Position numbers and translations under genes: made by a program. A stretch of 64,000 nt of DNA, taken from positions 1-64,000 of the forward strand of contig NZ_JBNPXI010000023.1 of NCBI RefSeq assembly GCF_050433385.1, written 5' to 3'. This stretch comes from Brassicibacter mesophilus. GTDB lineage: Bacteria > Bacillota > Clostridia > Tissierellales > Proteiniboraceae. Below the pieces are notes generated by a model. That model saw nothing but the letters and a program-made list of their open reading frames with translations, had not been told where the DNA came from and did not search any database. Of this stretch, positions 36,334 to 46,010 are shown piece after piece. The first letter of the stretch is position 1; each line of letters starts with the position of its first letter.

Positions 36334-36546
36334 TCAAGAGTGTTTGTCACGAGTTATTTCCATAATATCTCCAACGTCACATTGTAGTGCATTACAAACT
36401 TTAACAAGGATATCGGTCTGCATATTTTCACCTCTAGTCATTTTAGCTACTGATGTGGCACTAATTTGTGCGGCAACCATCAAGTCTTTCTTTTTCATAT
36501 CCTTATCTATTAATAGCTTCCAGAGCTTTTTATAACTAACGCCCAT
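36334..36546 (-). CDS. XRE-family regulator upstream of the restriction enzyme
   Basis: A 70-residue Cro/CI-type protein (MGVSYKKLWKLLIDKDMKKK... SATSVAKMTRGENMQTDILVKVCNALQC). It is a clear paralogue of the protein at 34204. ATG 36546 is chosen over GTG 36555 because AAAGAGGTG lies upstream. It lies 57 bases before the restriction gene on the same strand, so each R-M arm has its own controller. Confidence 0.85.
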   Translation of the reverse strand: MGVSYKKLWKLLIDKDMKKKDLMVAAQISATSVAKMTRGENMQTDILVKVCNALQCDVGDIMEITRDKHS

Positions 36547-37042
36547 ACGACTCACCTCTTTATATAAAGCATTCTATCAAAATAACTCGTAGAACACAAT
36601 AATAAAGTGTGAGTTTTCATAATTAAAGAAAATAATTACCAATATAGTACTTAGAATGTTGGTGTTAGTTTTATATATAGCGCATTTTGTAAAATGTATT
36701 TTCATAGGTCAATTTTGTAAGGTCTAATTGACATAAGATTTCAAGAAAGAGAGCTGCGGTAATTAATGTGGCTTTCTTTTTTTGCTTTTTTCTAAAACAT
36801 AACATACAACAGACTAGTTGATAAACCCAAAGAAGCATTGACAATTTCCGCTAAGACATTGGCACGCTGCAATGACTAGTTAGAAGTTTTATTAAAACAT
36901 GGCATTTTGTGTAAGACATTGAGCCGCTTAAGGGCAATCATCCTTCGTTTACTTCATTATCTGTATTTAGATATTAAACCTAATGTAAGTGTAAACATCA
37001 AATCAAAATTTAGATGATTCATTTACAAAGGGGGATTTTTAA
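36547..37042. other. Intergenic region, possible replication origin
   Basis: No gene. Two related repeats, TAAGACATTG followed by CGCT and GCAAT (36852 and 36912, 60 bases apart), lie upstream of the replication initiator and might be its origin or binding sites. Confidence 0.4.
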
Positions 37043-37195
37043 ATGTGTAGGATATTGAGGGTTGGTAGAAAGCAGGTCAAGGAAACAGGGTTTAGCAGGA
37101 TAATAAAAGTAAGCTACTGCTACAACCAAAGAAGTGAAGGAAATGAGCTCACTGACTTAGTAGGCATTAATACTAAGGATGGAGGTGCTCATTGA
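37043..37195 (+). CDS. 50-residue protein coupled to the replication initiator
   Basis: A short frame (starting MCRILRVGRKQVKETG) has a strong AAAGGGGGA site and ends in a stop (37193-37195) that overlaps the initiator's ATG at 37195, giving translational coupling. The product is basic, with no recognisable domain. It may set the expression of the initiator, as leader peptides do in rolling-circle plasmids. Confidence 0.55.
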   Translation: MCRILRVGRKQVKETGFSRIIKVSYCYNQRSEGNELTDLVGINTKDGGAH

Positions 37196-38259
37196 TGGCA
37201 GAAAAGAAGTTGATTATAGGGGCAACCGAAACTACAGAGGTTATTTATATTGGTTCAAATCTTAAGGCCAAAGGTGGTAAGAGGGAAAAGCAGGGTTATA
37301 GTTTAGGCGATAAGACTTCTGAATTCACTTACGATAAAGATGGCCATCAAGTTCACGAAAAAGAAATTATTGTAGGTAAATATCATGTTAAGAATTATAA
37401 GCAACGAAATAAAAATAGACGCAACATTGTTAAAGAACTCATAGAGAATAATTTTCAAATAAGAAAATGTATGATGATAACTCTTACATTTGCCAATGTA
37501 GTAAGAGGTCACCTAGAGAGCACTGGTTTAAGAAGTGAAGAAAATAAATTATTCCAGGAGATTTATCAAAACTTGGAAATAGTAGAAGACAATTTCTTAA
37601 AAACAATGAACGATATTTTTACACCAGAGAATGTAATACAAAACAAAGAAAAATTAAACGAAGTAACCTATGACAATAAATATGATGATCTAAAAACCTG
37701 CAACAAAGAGTTTAAAAAATTTATACAGAAAATGAACTACAGATATGAAAATTTTAAATATGTTGCAGTTATGGATAAGCAGGAAAATGGCAATTGGCAT
37801 TACCATATTATATGTAATCTTAACTATATAGAATTTAATGAACTTAAAGGAATTTGGAACTTAGGTGGAGTGTTTATAGGTAAAATTAAAAGCAAAAATC
37901 AGCTACATAAAGTAACGAACTATCTTAAGAAAAATATGGTGAATGCAAGATTATATTTGAAAAGTGAAAAGGGTTATCTGGCTTCAAAGGGGTTAAAAAG
38001 AAATATTGTCCTCCGTTCATGGGCACCAAATGAACAAACAGAATTCCAAGAACAAGCACAATACCTCGATGAAATAAAGAAAGAAGTTGAATATAGCAAA
38101 AAACGCATTTCTGAACATAATTATTCTACATGGGAAACGTGTGATGGCTATCCTATAGAAATAAATCGCAATTGTATATTTAAATACTATACCTATCCAA
38201 TTGAATCTAAAGAAAACTTTACACTTATGGATACTGCCATAAGAAAACATGGTCGATAG
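37195..38259 (+). CDS. HUH-type replication initiator (Rep)
   Basis: The 354-residue protein has the three rolling-circle motifs: CMMITLTFAN (motif 1), NWHYHIICNL (HxH, motif 2) and VTNYLKKNM (motif 3, Tyr and Lys). This places it among HUH endonucleases that nick an origin to start rolling-circle replication. GGAGGTG precedes ATG 37195. On an integrative element it implies replication of the excised circle, or mobilisation. There is no helicase gene. Confidence 0.8.
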   Translation: MAEKKLIIGATETTEVIYIGSNLKAKGGKREKQGYSLGDKTSEFTYDKDGHQVHEKEIIVGKYHVKNYKQRNKNRRNIVKELIENNFQIRKCMMITLTFANVVRGHLESTGLRSEENKLFQEIYQNLEIVEDNFLKTMNDIFTPENVIQNKEKLNEVTYDNKYDDLKTCNKEFKKFIQKMNYRYENFKYVAVMDKQENGNWHYHIICNLNYIEFNELKGIWNLGGVFIGKIKSKNQLHKVTNYLKKNMVNARLYLKSEKGYLASKGLKRNIVLRSWAPNEQTEFQEQAQYLDEIKKEVEYSKKRISEHNYSTWETCDGYPIEINRNCIFKYYTYPIESKENFTLMDTAIRKHGR

Positions 38260-38390
38260 CATAGTAGCTTCTTTATTTATCAATAATGATGTGAATTAGA
38301 CGAAAGAATCTTTTTAAAAAAATAAGAAATATGAGAGAACCCAAATACCAAAGCCGCAGCTTGGGCGGCACGATGTAAACTGAAGGGTAA

Positions 38391-38424
38391 AAAAGAGGTC
38401 TGCTATATAAAAAGCACCTCTTTT
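38391..38424 (+). terminator. Terminator after the rep gene
   Basis: AAAAGAGGT/ACCTCTTTT stem with inner GC pairs and a C/T-rich tail. Confidence 0.65.
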
Positions 38425-38520
38425 CCCCCTAAATGATATGACATTCTATAAATTGATACAAGCCAGCCCCCAAGCGTAGTTCACAATAACCAAAAACCAA
38501 TAAAGATTGGAGGGAATGCC

Positions 38521-38991
38521 ATGATCATTCTGCCAGAGATATCAATAATTTTAGACATTGATAGCAGGCTGACAGAGACACCAGCCATGTGGTCGCTTGC
38601 ATTGGCATTAAATTGCACTCTTGGATATTGCACAAGGGAAGATAATAAAAAAGTGTTACATGCTATTTATAATGATCAATCAGCAATCATGCCAGAGAAT
38701 GGTGCAGCAATGATTTTGCAAGCAGTCACTAATCACGAAACTATTATTCTGACGGGCAAGGCTGTAAAAGAAGGCTCGAAGATAACTATATTGACACAGC
38801 TTAGATTTGATGTTTTTTTCTTCTCAGTCTTACAAAGCAATTTGTTACAGTCACTGCCGGTGGTAACAGATGATTCTTTGCAGCATGACTTAAGATTATT
38901 AAAAAGGATAAAAAATCCAAGTGTTGCTACGCAAAAGTTATTTCATGGCATGTTATTAGAGATGAGAGGTGAAATGAATGATACATATTGA
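38521..38991 (+). CDS. Hypothetical protein in the feoB element
   Basis: A 156-residue protein with alternating strands and helices (starting MIILPEISIILDIDSR) and no motif that I know. It overlaps the next gene by 14 bases. GGAGGGAATGCC precedes the ATG. It is probably a plasmid-type maintenance or accessory protein. Confidence 0.6.
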   Translation: MIILPEISIILDIDSRLTETPAMWSLALALNCTLGYCTREDNKKVLHAIYNDQSAIMPENGAAMILQAVTNHETIILTGKAVKEGSKITILTQLRFDVFFFSVLQSNLLQSLPVVTDDSLQHDLRLLKRIKNPSVATQKLFHGMLLEMRGEMNDTY

Positions 38992-39352
38992 TATGACCAA
39001 AACAAATTTGACAGATAAGCAAGCGGCAGAGTTTATGCTGGATATATTAGAACTATCTAGAAAGGAAGAATTGGTGGTTAATGACATTCGATTTAAAAGC
39101 AGAACAGCGCAAGTAAAAGAAATGATTCGCGTTGAAAAAGGAAGAGAAGTTTTTTTAAATGCTTTGGAAGAGCTAGTTGAAATTGCTGTTCGGCTTAAAA
39201 GTTCTTCCAGTATGGCTTCTAATGCTCAAATTGCTAAGCTCCGAGAAGAGGGGGAGGCATTAAAGAGTTTAGCGGTCAGTATGGAAAATGCACAAAATGA
39301 AGATTGTAAGGATAATTGCTGCATTCTGATAACTGGTTATGAAAGCAAATAA
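38978..39352 (+). CDS. Hypothetical protein with a helical C-terminus
   Basis: A 124-residue, mainly helical protein. Near the end it has NAQIAKLREEGEALKSLAVSME, similar in layout to the LVKLRNEGVKVKDLARMQG segment of the HTH protein at 46744, but the second DNA-contact helix is not clear. AGAGGTG precedes the ATG. Its start overlaps the previous gene by 14 bases, so the two are one operon. Confidence 0.6.
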   Translation: MIHIDMTKTNLTDKQAAEFMLDILELSRKEELVVNDIRFKSRTAQVKEMIRVEKGREVFLNALEELVEIAVRLKSSSSMASNAQIAKLREEGEALKSLAVSMENAQNEDCKDNCCILITGYESK

Positions 39353-39591
39353 GCATTTTTCTGTCCCCTACCCTGTTCATTCAAAAGGAAATACATGCAA
39401 TATGGGCGAGTTCTGCCATATATCAACTGAATAATTATAAAGATAGGTTTTAGTTAGATAAAATTTAGTTAACTAACTAAATTTTAATTTAATATGAGTG
39501 TAAAAATGGGAATGTAAGGTGAGAAAATTGGTGTTTGAAGAAAAATATTTGCTAGAATAGAAAAATATATGTGAAAGGGTGAGATAGAGAG

Positions 39592-39852
39592 ATGACAGAA
39601 AAGAAAATTTCCATAGAAAACATTGAGAAAAAAATAAATGAGCTGCTTGCTAATCAGGAATTATTGCTGAAGCATTTGCAATTGCAATCGGGCAGAAAAT
39701 TAAAAGGTTATAGCCTTAGAGAGCAGGTAAAATACTTAACGGAACAAGGCTATTCTATACGAGAAATAAGTTCTATGCTCAAATGCTCAACTACTACAGT
39801 GTCAACCAAAAGAGCAGAGATTAAGGTAATAGATAGTTTAGAAGTGCAATAA
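39592..39852 (+). CDS. Small helix-turn-helix protein
   Basis: An 86-residue protein: an N-terminal helix (NIEKKINELLANQELLLKHL) and then an HTH (LTEQGYSIREISSMLKCSTTTVSTKRAE). It resembles resolvase-type or Sigma70-region-4-like HTHs. It is probably a DNA-binding regulator of the element. Confidence 0.65.
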   Translation: MTEKKISIENIEKKINELLANQELLLKHLQLQSGRKLKGYSLREQVKYLTEQGYSIREISSMLKCSTTTVSTKRAEIKVIDSLEVQ

Positions 39853-40117
39853 GTAGCGTTATGTTGTAATTATCTGGATTATGCCAACATAGCTAAAATC
39901 TGAAATATCGAGAATTATTGCTCTGAAATTATAAAAGGGTGTTAAATAGTACAACGCTCTAAAAGGTGTTCCAAAATTCCAATATAGTTTTATTGAAACG
40001 GTTTTTGTGCCATATGAGTATATTGGCGGTTTGCTCTATTAAGGTATAGTCATATGGACAGGGTGACTTTTTGAGTTTTGGTGCTTTAATAATACTTGTT
40101 ATATGGAGGAATTGGCT

Positions 40118-40693
40118 ATGAAGGTAGGATATATTCGTGTATCAACCACAGAACAAAATACGGAACGGCAAAAAGCAATTATGGAAGGTCTTGGGGTAGA
40201 AAAATTATATACTGATATGCTGTCAGGGAAAAATACGGACAGGCCACAGCTTAACGCACTGCTGGACTTTGTTCGTGAGGGTGATACCGTAGTGGTTGAA
40301 AGTTATTCAAGGCTGGCACGTTCCACAAAGGATTTACTGGACTTGGTAGAAAAGCTGGATCAGAAAAAAGTGCAGTTTATCAGCCAAAAAGAAAATATTG
40401 ACACATCAACACCACAGGGGCGATTGATGTTTACTATGTTTGCAGGACTGGCACAGTTTGAGCGTGAATGTCTCTTGCAAAGGCAGCGTGAAGGCATTGA
40501 AATAGCGAAGCAACAAGGTAAATACAAAGGCAGACCTAAAAAATCATTAGATAACTTCCTGGAGCTATATGCTTCTGTAAAAAATAAAGAAATAAGCATA
40601 TCTAAGGCAAGCAAGCTATTAGGTGTATCACGCTCAACCTTTTACAGGAAAATGAAGGAGCATGAGGATAGCAGTGAGATTGATTTTGGATAA
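40118..40693 (+). CDS. Resolvase/invertase-type small serine recombinase
   Basis: The 191-residue protein has the full resolvase domain (VGYIRVSTTEQNTERQ with the nucleophile serine, ESYSRLARSTKDLL, FAGLAQFERECLLQRQREG) and a C-terminal Hin-like HTH (ISISKASKLLGVSRSTFYRKM). Such enzymes resolve multimers or invert DNA. The start at ATG 40118 follows GGAGGAATTGGCT. On this element it most likely resolves dimers of the replicating circle. Confidence 0.92.
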   Translation: MKVGYIRVSTTEQNTERQKAIMEGLGVEKLYTDMLSGKNTDRPQLNALLDFVREGDTVVVESYSRLARSTKDLLDLVEKLDQKKVQFISQKENIDTSTPQGRLMFTMFAGLAQFERECLLQRQREGIEIAKQQGKYKGRPKKSLDNFLELYASVKNKEISISKASKLLGVSRSTFYRKMKEHEDSSEIDFG

Positions 40694-40974
40694 CCTCTCC
40701 CCCTTCTGCCCTAGAGAAATCCTTGGTATACAGTATGGGAAAATTGAATAACAGGAACTACTTGTCTACATTATGTTAAAATTCAAGTCGATTGTGAGTA
40801 TTTAATTGGTTTCTAGAATCAGTAAAAAGCAATGTAATAAAAAAGTATATCAATATTAATTTTCCATATAGTACAGTTTGGATTAATTGGTGTTACAGTG
40901 AAATGAAAAGGACTTATATTTAAAATAGTAAATTTCTAAAGTTTATCGGGATTAAGAAAATGGAGGTTAAAGGC

Positions 40975-41340
40975 ATGAATTATATGAAGTACTACGAAAA
41001 TTATAATTTTGATGATATGTCACAAGAGGACTTAGTGCAAGAGATATTGCGATTAAATTTGTTTTTAGATGAAATGCAAAAAAACATTGATAAGCTTGAA
41101 AAGGTAAACGATACATTAATGAAAAAACACCCTGCATTTAAGGAAAATATAAATGCTGATGACATTATGGATAAACTGGTGGCTGGCGATAGTCTTACTA
41201 AAATAGGTAAATACTATGGTTGTGATAAAAAGACTATTAAAAACCGCCTATATCGGGAGCAATATACAGATAGAGATATTGCCAAACTAAGGCAAGGAAT
41301 TGATGTGCGCAAAGAGGATTGGTTTAATAATGGATATTAA
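40975..41340 (+). CDS. Coiled-coil/HTH protein
   Basis: The 121-residue protein has an N-terminal coiled coil (EILRLNLFLDEMQKNIDKLEKVNDTL) and a C-terminal HTH (KLVAGDSLTKIGKYYGCDKKTIKNRLYRE). ATG 40975 is preferred because TGGAGG lies upstream. It belongs to the set of small HTH proteins scattered in the element and may be a regulator or a plasmid-copy factor. Confidence 0.6.
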   Translation: MNYMKYYENYNFDDMSQEDLVQEILRLNLFLDEMQKNIDKLEKVNDTLMKKHPAFKENINADDIMDKLVAGDSLTKIGKYYGCDKKTIKNRLYREQYTDRDIAKLRQGIDVRKEDWFNNGY

Positions 41341-41675
41341 CCGATAGACGGTAGTATAAAGATATATACATAGGAAGAAAATGTTCGGGGAAAACAGATT
41401 CACTGGGGTAACAATTGAAAGATTGATAGAACAGAGTAGCCATAAAATTCAAGCATGCTGGGTTTTATGGCTCATCTTCTTTCTGTTCCCTAAATAGATA
41501 TAAATCAACCAACAAACAAAACTAGTGGAAGACATAATTGCTTATTTAACCAAATAAATTTCTTACTGCATTAGTGGAAATATATGTTATAATAAACACT
41601 AACGGATTATTCTGACAATAACGGGAAGTTATATAAATTATCATAAAATATATAAAAAGTAAGGAGGAGGTTATT
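41341..41675. other. Intergenic region before CBASS
   Basis: A hairpin at 41438-41472 (AGCCATAAAA/TTTTATGGCT) ends the preceding gene. The promoter of the CBASS operon should lie between it and 41676. No gene is visible. Confidence 0.5.
41438..41472 (+). terminator. Hairpin between HTH gene and CBASS
   Basis: Ten-base-pair stem AGCCATAAAA/TTTTATGGCT, followed by CATCTTCTTTCT rather than a pure T-run. Confidence 0.5.
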
Positions 41676-43067
41676 ATGGGAGGAAAAGAAGCGTCCCGAG
41701 GATTCTTATATCAAGCCTTTGCTTCAGTTCTTGAAGCTTTGTACAAAGAGAGCTGGGATAAAATTTATATAGAGATGCACTCTGCTAACGATAAGGTTGA
41801 TATTGCATTAGAAGAAGACGGAAAAATTATTAGAAGTATTCAAGTTAAATCGACAGTAAATACTTTCAGCAAAGAATCTGTGAAAAAGTGGTTACAGGAT
41901 CTTATCAAAGATGATGTAGGTACGATAGAATTTGAGCTTTTTTTAATAGGACAATGCGATGATGAGGCTATTACATTTATAAATTCTATGGACAAACTTC
42001 AAAGTGACAAATTGGATGGTAAAGCGAGAACATCACTAAAAGGATTTGATACAAGTATTATTAAAGGTAAAATAATAAAGTTTACATGTCTTCCATTTAA
42101 TGTTAACGTATTGGAAAAGATTGTTAGGGATTCTTTGCATCAATACATTTCATATAGCAATCGGACTATGACATTTGATCAAATAAGTTTCATCGCTTCG
42201 GCTACTGTAAACGATCAGATGATTTCTTCAACACACGGAAATGGTATTGATAGAAAAGTATTTGACGAAGAATTAGAAAAGCGCATTTTTCTAGTCGCAG
42301 ATAAATATACACCTAAAAGGGTATCAATCGGGGTAAAAAGTTTTTTTCGTGGCACAGAGCAATTGGAAAATGAAACTCAGAGTTGCTTATCGCTCATTGA
42401 TAAATTTGATGGTCGCAATTTAAAATATGGTTATGACTGGAATATAGATATTTATAAAGAATTGGATGGATTCCTGATTTCCAACACATGTAATAAACAA
42501 GCGTATCAAATATTTTTAGAGACTCACTCATCTATAGCTTTTGCCTCAGGAAGATTATTTGATAGTAAGTCGGGAGTTAATATTTTTCCAATACAAAGAT
42601 CATCAACTAATGGTACTATATTATGGGATGTAAAACTATCATCTAATGAAAGTTACCCTAACTGGGATATTTCTCACGAAGGATTTAATGAAGGTCAGTA
42701 TGATTCTGCATTAATATTAAATGTTACACGAAATATATATGATGACGTAATACACTATATAAAAGAAAATAATTTGTCAATTGGGCGTGTTATTAAATGT
42801 ACGCCAAATATAAACGGTGCTACAAACTTCTCGATTAAAGACGGAACGCATGCAACTGTTTTAGCTAATTCAGTTTATAGCGCTATCGCACGAAGAAGCA
42901 CGGCTGAACGGCGTGCAACATTACATATTTTTGCTGCTGCACCAAATGCATTTATGTTTTTCTTAGGACAGAATTCAAGAGGATTTGGTAAGTGTATTTT
43001 GTACGAATATGATTTTGACCAGCGAGACTCGTGTTCGTATTTACCATCAATAGATTTTACAAATTAA
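41676..43067 (+). CDS. cap4: CBASS effector Cap4 (nuclease-SAVED)
   Basis: The 463-residue protein pairs an N-terminal DUF4297-like PD-(D/E)XK nuclease (RGFLYQAFASVLEAL, then VDIALEEDGKIIRSIQVKS with Asp42 and Gln56-x-Lys58) with a C-terminal SAVED domain, recognised by the late IFAAAPNAFMFFLGQN and CILYEYDF. In characterised CBASS, SAVED binds a cyclic oligonucleotide and switches on non-specific DNA degradation, killing the infected cell. It is the first gene of the operon; GGAGGAGG precedes the ATG. Confidence 0.88.
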   Translation: MGGKEASRGFLYQAFASVLEALYKESWDKIYIEMHSANDKVDIALEEDGKIIRSIQVKSTVNTFSKESVKKWLQDLIKDDVGTIEFELFLIGQCDDEAITFINSMDKLQSDKLDGKARTSLKGFDTSIIKGKIIKFTCLPFNVNVLEKIVRDSLHQYISYSNRTMTFDQISFIASATVNDQMISSTHGNGIDRKVFDEELEKRIFLVADKYTPKRVSIGVKSFFRGTEQLENETQSCLSLIDKFDGRNLKYGYDWNIDIYKELDGFLISNTCNKQAYQIFLETHSSIAFASGRLFDSKSGVNIFPIQRSSTNGTILWDVKLSSNESYPNWDISHEGFNEGQYDSALILNVTRNIYDDVIHYIKENNLSIGRVIKCTPNINGATNFSIKDGTHATVLANSVYSAIARRSTAERRATLHIFAAAPNAFMFFLGQNSRGFGKCILYEYDFDQRDSCSYLPSIDFTN

Positions 43068-43079
43068 AGGAGGATTATT

Positions 43080-44189
43080 ATGTCTACTGTACCATCATAT
43101 TTTAAAGATTTTTTATCCAACATCCGCTTAACAGACAATCAGGTGAGGGATTTGAAGACAGGACATACAACATTAAGGAAGAGATTAGAGGAAGATGAAA
43201 CATTATCTGAAATAATAGTTAGCACCTTTCTACAAGGTAGTTACAGAAGATCAACAGCTGTGAAGCCTAAAAATGGGAACAAGTCGGATGTAGATGTTAT
43301 TGTTGTAACTAAATTAGATTCTGAGGAGTATACACCGGAAGAAGCTTTGAATATGTTTATTCCTTTTTTAGATAAGTATTATAAAGATAAATATAGAATT
43401 CAGGGTAGGTCAATCGGCATAAGTTTAAGTTATGTTGATTTAGATATTGTGCCAACCTCGGCACCTAGCGAGAGTGAAACAGGCATACTCCAAGATAACG
43501 CTATAATTTCCGAGTATACTATTGAAGACTTTCAGCAAAAGTCACTTATGAAGTCATTTGACAAAAACTTATTTGAAAGTGTTTATAACATATTTTGTGA
43601 ATCGGACAGTGAACCTCAATGGAAATCCGAGCCGCTTTTAATTCCTGATCGTGAAGCCGAAAAATGGGATGAGACACATCCGCTTGAGCAAATTCGCTGG
43701 ACGGTTGAAAAAAACAAGAATTGTAATTCTCACTATATAAACGTTGTTAAAGCATTAAAATGGTGGCGCAAAACCCAGTACCCAGATGTAAAGCACCCAA
43801 AGAGTTATCCTTTGGAACATTTGATTGGAGATTGTTGTCCAGATGGCATTAATAGTGTGGCCGAAGGCATAGTGCTAACACTTGAAAAAATTGTTGCTGA
43901 ACACCCTACCAAACCATTTTTAGCTGATAGGGGTGTCCCGGAACATGATGTTTTTGAAAGGATAACAGATGATGAATATTCTGATTTTTACGATACTGTT
44001 TGTGATGCTGCAATAGTATCACGAGAAGCTTTTGATTGTACTGAATTATACGACAGCGTTTGTAAATGGAGAGAATTATTGGGAAGCGAATTTCCTCCTG
44101 CTCCAGAGCCTTCAAAAACCAATTCTACAACGGGTTTTACTGCTCGTACTGAAAAGTCAACCGCTATTCCAGAAGGAAGATTTGCATAA
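43080..44189 (+). CDS. CBASS CD-NTase (clade D-like)
   Basis: The 369-residue nucleotidyltransferase shows GSYRRST (53-59), SDVDV (Asp70, Asp72) and a third acid in YVDLDIVP (Asp122). These are the cGAS/DncV-type catalytic residues. It would make a cyclic di- or trinucleotide to activate Cap4. The protein ends in a flexible tail and GRFA, so the last residue is alanine, consistent with Cap2 conjugating its C-terminus. It starts 12 bases after cap4, with AGGAGG before it. The clade assignment is an estimate from its partner genes. Confidence 0.88.
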   Translation: MSTVPSYFKDFLSNIRLTDNQVRDLKTGHTTLRKRLEEDETLSEIIVSTFLQGSYRRSTAVKPKNGNKSDVDVIVVTKLDSEEYTPEEALNMFIPFLDKYYKDKYRIQGRSIGISLSYVDLDIVPTSAPSESETGILQDNAIISEYTIEDFQQKSLMKSFDKNLFESVYNIFCESDSEPQWKSEPLLIPDREAEKWDETHPLEQIRWTVEKNKNCNSHYINVVKALKWWRKTQYPDVKHPKSYPLEHLIGDCCPDGINSVAEGIVLTLEKIVAEHPTKPFLADRGVPEHDVFERITDDEYSDFYDTVCDAAIVSREAFDCTELYDSVCKWRELLGSEFPPAPEPSKTNSTTGFTARTEKSTAIPEGRFA

Positions 44190-46010
44190 ATGGAAGAAAA
44201 ACAAGTTCTTGATATTTTAAATCGTGCTCGAAGAGCTTTGGACTCTTTATCACAGGTTGAAATACTAGATGATTGGCAATTTGAAAACGAATTAAAGGTT
44301 TGGTTTTTGCACTTAGGCATATCGATTGAATATGAGACCTCCTATTTTCCACAAAGGTCACAGTGGTATATCGTTGTTGAATCTAAGTATCCAAAGGGAA
44401 GAATTAAAGTATATCCTGATGTAGAAAACAGTATAAAAGTGACTTTATATCATCAATCTAACAACTCCAAAATTGAAAAAAATGGGCTGTGGAGAAAAGG
44501 GGCATTATGTCTAGAAGTAAATACATTATCCAATTTCCAATCAGAACCATATAGTGTTGATGAACGCTTGCTATATCATGTAAAAAGGGCAATTGGCTGG
44601 CTCGAGTTAGCAGCAAAAGGCATATTAGTTTCAGATAACGAGCCATTTGAGTTACCTGAATTTACCTTGAGCAATATATTGGAATTACAATTTGCTTTTT
44701 CGGAAGATGTGGTTACTTATATGCAATGGGAAAGTACCGACTGTCGGTATGGAATAGCAGAGTTAGATGTGTATAAAAGTAAACCATTTGTATACTATGT
44801 TAAGGCGTTTAAGTCATTAAACAACAATATCGAACATTATACACAATGGGGTAAGCATCTTTCTAAAAAGACTATATTCCCTCCGATTAAAGCTCCATGG
44901 ATACTTTTGAAACAACTTCCAGTGATTAACGAATGGCAAGCACCAGAAACATTTGGCGATTTATTAGATGCGTGCAGCAAACAGGATATTGATATCATTG
45001 GTATTCTGCAAAAACTTGTATCAGAAGTCCGAGATGGGAAGCGGCACTTGCTATTACTTGGCTTTCCTATTCCTAAAGCTTTCGGAGGGGAAACTGAGAT
45101 TATTTCTTGGCAGGCACTTTATTTGCCTGTTGTATCATATGGTAAAAAGACAGCAAAAGGATTTAGAACAAATGAACATGGGTGGTGGATGCGCGACAAA
45201 TGTGAAGTGTTTACTAAAAACACCAAATTGGAGTGGATTGTTTCGGAAAATTGGAACCAACAAGAAATATCGCAAAGAGGAAAAATGGATGATTTATTAC
45301 AGCGAAAAAGTATATTGCTTATTGGGGCAGGTTGTATTGGCGCATCAATAGCAGAAATTCTTATTAGGGCAGGTATATATAATCTTACTGTTTCTGATTC
45401 GGATATATTTGAAATTGGAAATTTATCTCGTCATACTTTAAACCTAAATAATATTGGGGAACTTAAAGAATTATCATTATATAATCATCTTAATATGCTA
45501 AACCCACATGCCAATGTTGAAGTGATTAATAATAAACTTGATATGGACGATAACCTCAATATTAATATTGAATTGGATAAATACGACATAATCATTGACT
45601 GTACTGGCACAAATAGTGTGCTTGAAATTTTTCAAAAAAATAAATTTAAAAAAAAGTGCATTTTGGCTTCGGTATCTGTAGGTTTGGGAGCAAAACATTT
45701 ATATATATCCATTATGCATGGTACATCTTTCAATTTTGATGCTTTCAATGAATTAATTTACCCGTATATTCAAGAGGAAAAGGAGTTATATGATAACTAT
45801 AATTTGCCAAGGAACGGGATTGGTTGTTGGCACCCTACTTTCCCTGGGCGAAGTGATGATATTTGGCTTGCAGCGTCAACTTCAGTAAAGGCAATCGAAA
45901 GTTATATTTTGAGTAAATCAGAGAAGACACTGTCCCTTATTTATGAGCAAAAAAATGAACATGGAATATTTGAAGGTTATCTGTTGGTGAATAGAAATGA
46001 AAATGAGTGA
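44190..46010 (+). CDS. cap2: CBASS Cap2, fused E2-E1 conjugating enzyme
   Basis: A 606-residue protein. The N-terminal E2-like domain has its expected cysteine in GALCLEVNT (about residue 107). A linker follows, then a ThiF/E1 adenylation domain: LLIGAGCIGASIAEIL (about 375) and a SRHTLNLNNIG segment, with a later catalytic-type cysteine in GIGCWHP (about 548). Cap2 attaches the CD-NTase C-terminus to a target and primes it for signalling. It begins one base after the CD-NTase stop. Confidence 0.88.
   Translation: MEEKQVLDILNRARRALDSLSQVEILDDWQFENELKVWFLHLGISIEYETSYFPQRSQWYIVVESKYPKGRIKVYPDVENSIKVTLYHQSNNSKIEKNGLWRKGALCLEVNTLSNFQSEPYSVDERLLYHVKRAIGWLELAAKGILVSDNEPFELPEFTLSNILELQFAFSEDVVTYMQWESTDCRYGIAELDVYKSKPFVYYVKAFKSLNNNIEHYTQWGKHLSKKTIFPPIKAPWILLKQLPVINEWQAPETFGDLLDACSKQDIDIIGILQKLVSEVRDGKRHLLLLGFPIPKAFGGETEIISWQALYLPVVSYGKKTAKGFRTNEHGWWMRDKCEVFTKNTKLEWIVSENWNQQEISQRGKMDDLLQRKSILLIGAGCIGASIAEILIRAGIYNLTVSDSDIFEIGNLSRHTLNLNNIGELKELSLYNHLNMLNPHANVEVINNKLDMDDNLNINIELDKYDIIIDCTGTNSVLEIFQKNKFKKKCILASVSVGLGAKHLYISIMHGTSFNFDAFNELIYPYIQEEKELYDNYNLPRNGIGCWHPTFPGRSDDIWLAASTSVKAIESYILSKSEKTLSLIYEQKNEHGIFEGYLLVNRNENE

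Noticed and set aside
44968..45351. 127-codon frame inside cap2
   Set aside because: It is an alternate frame of a well-supported gene with no start signal of its own.
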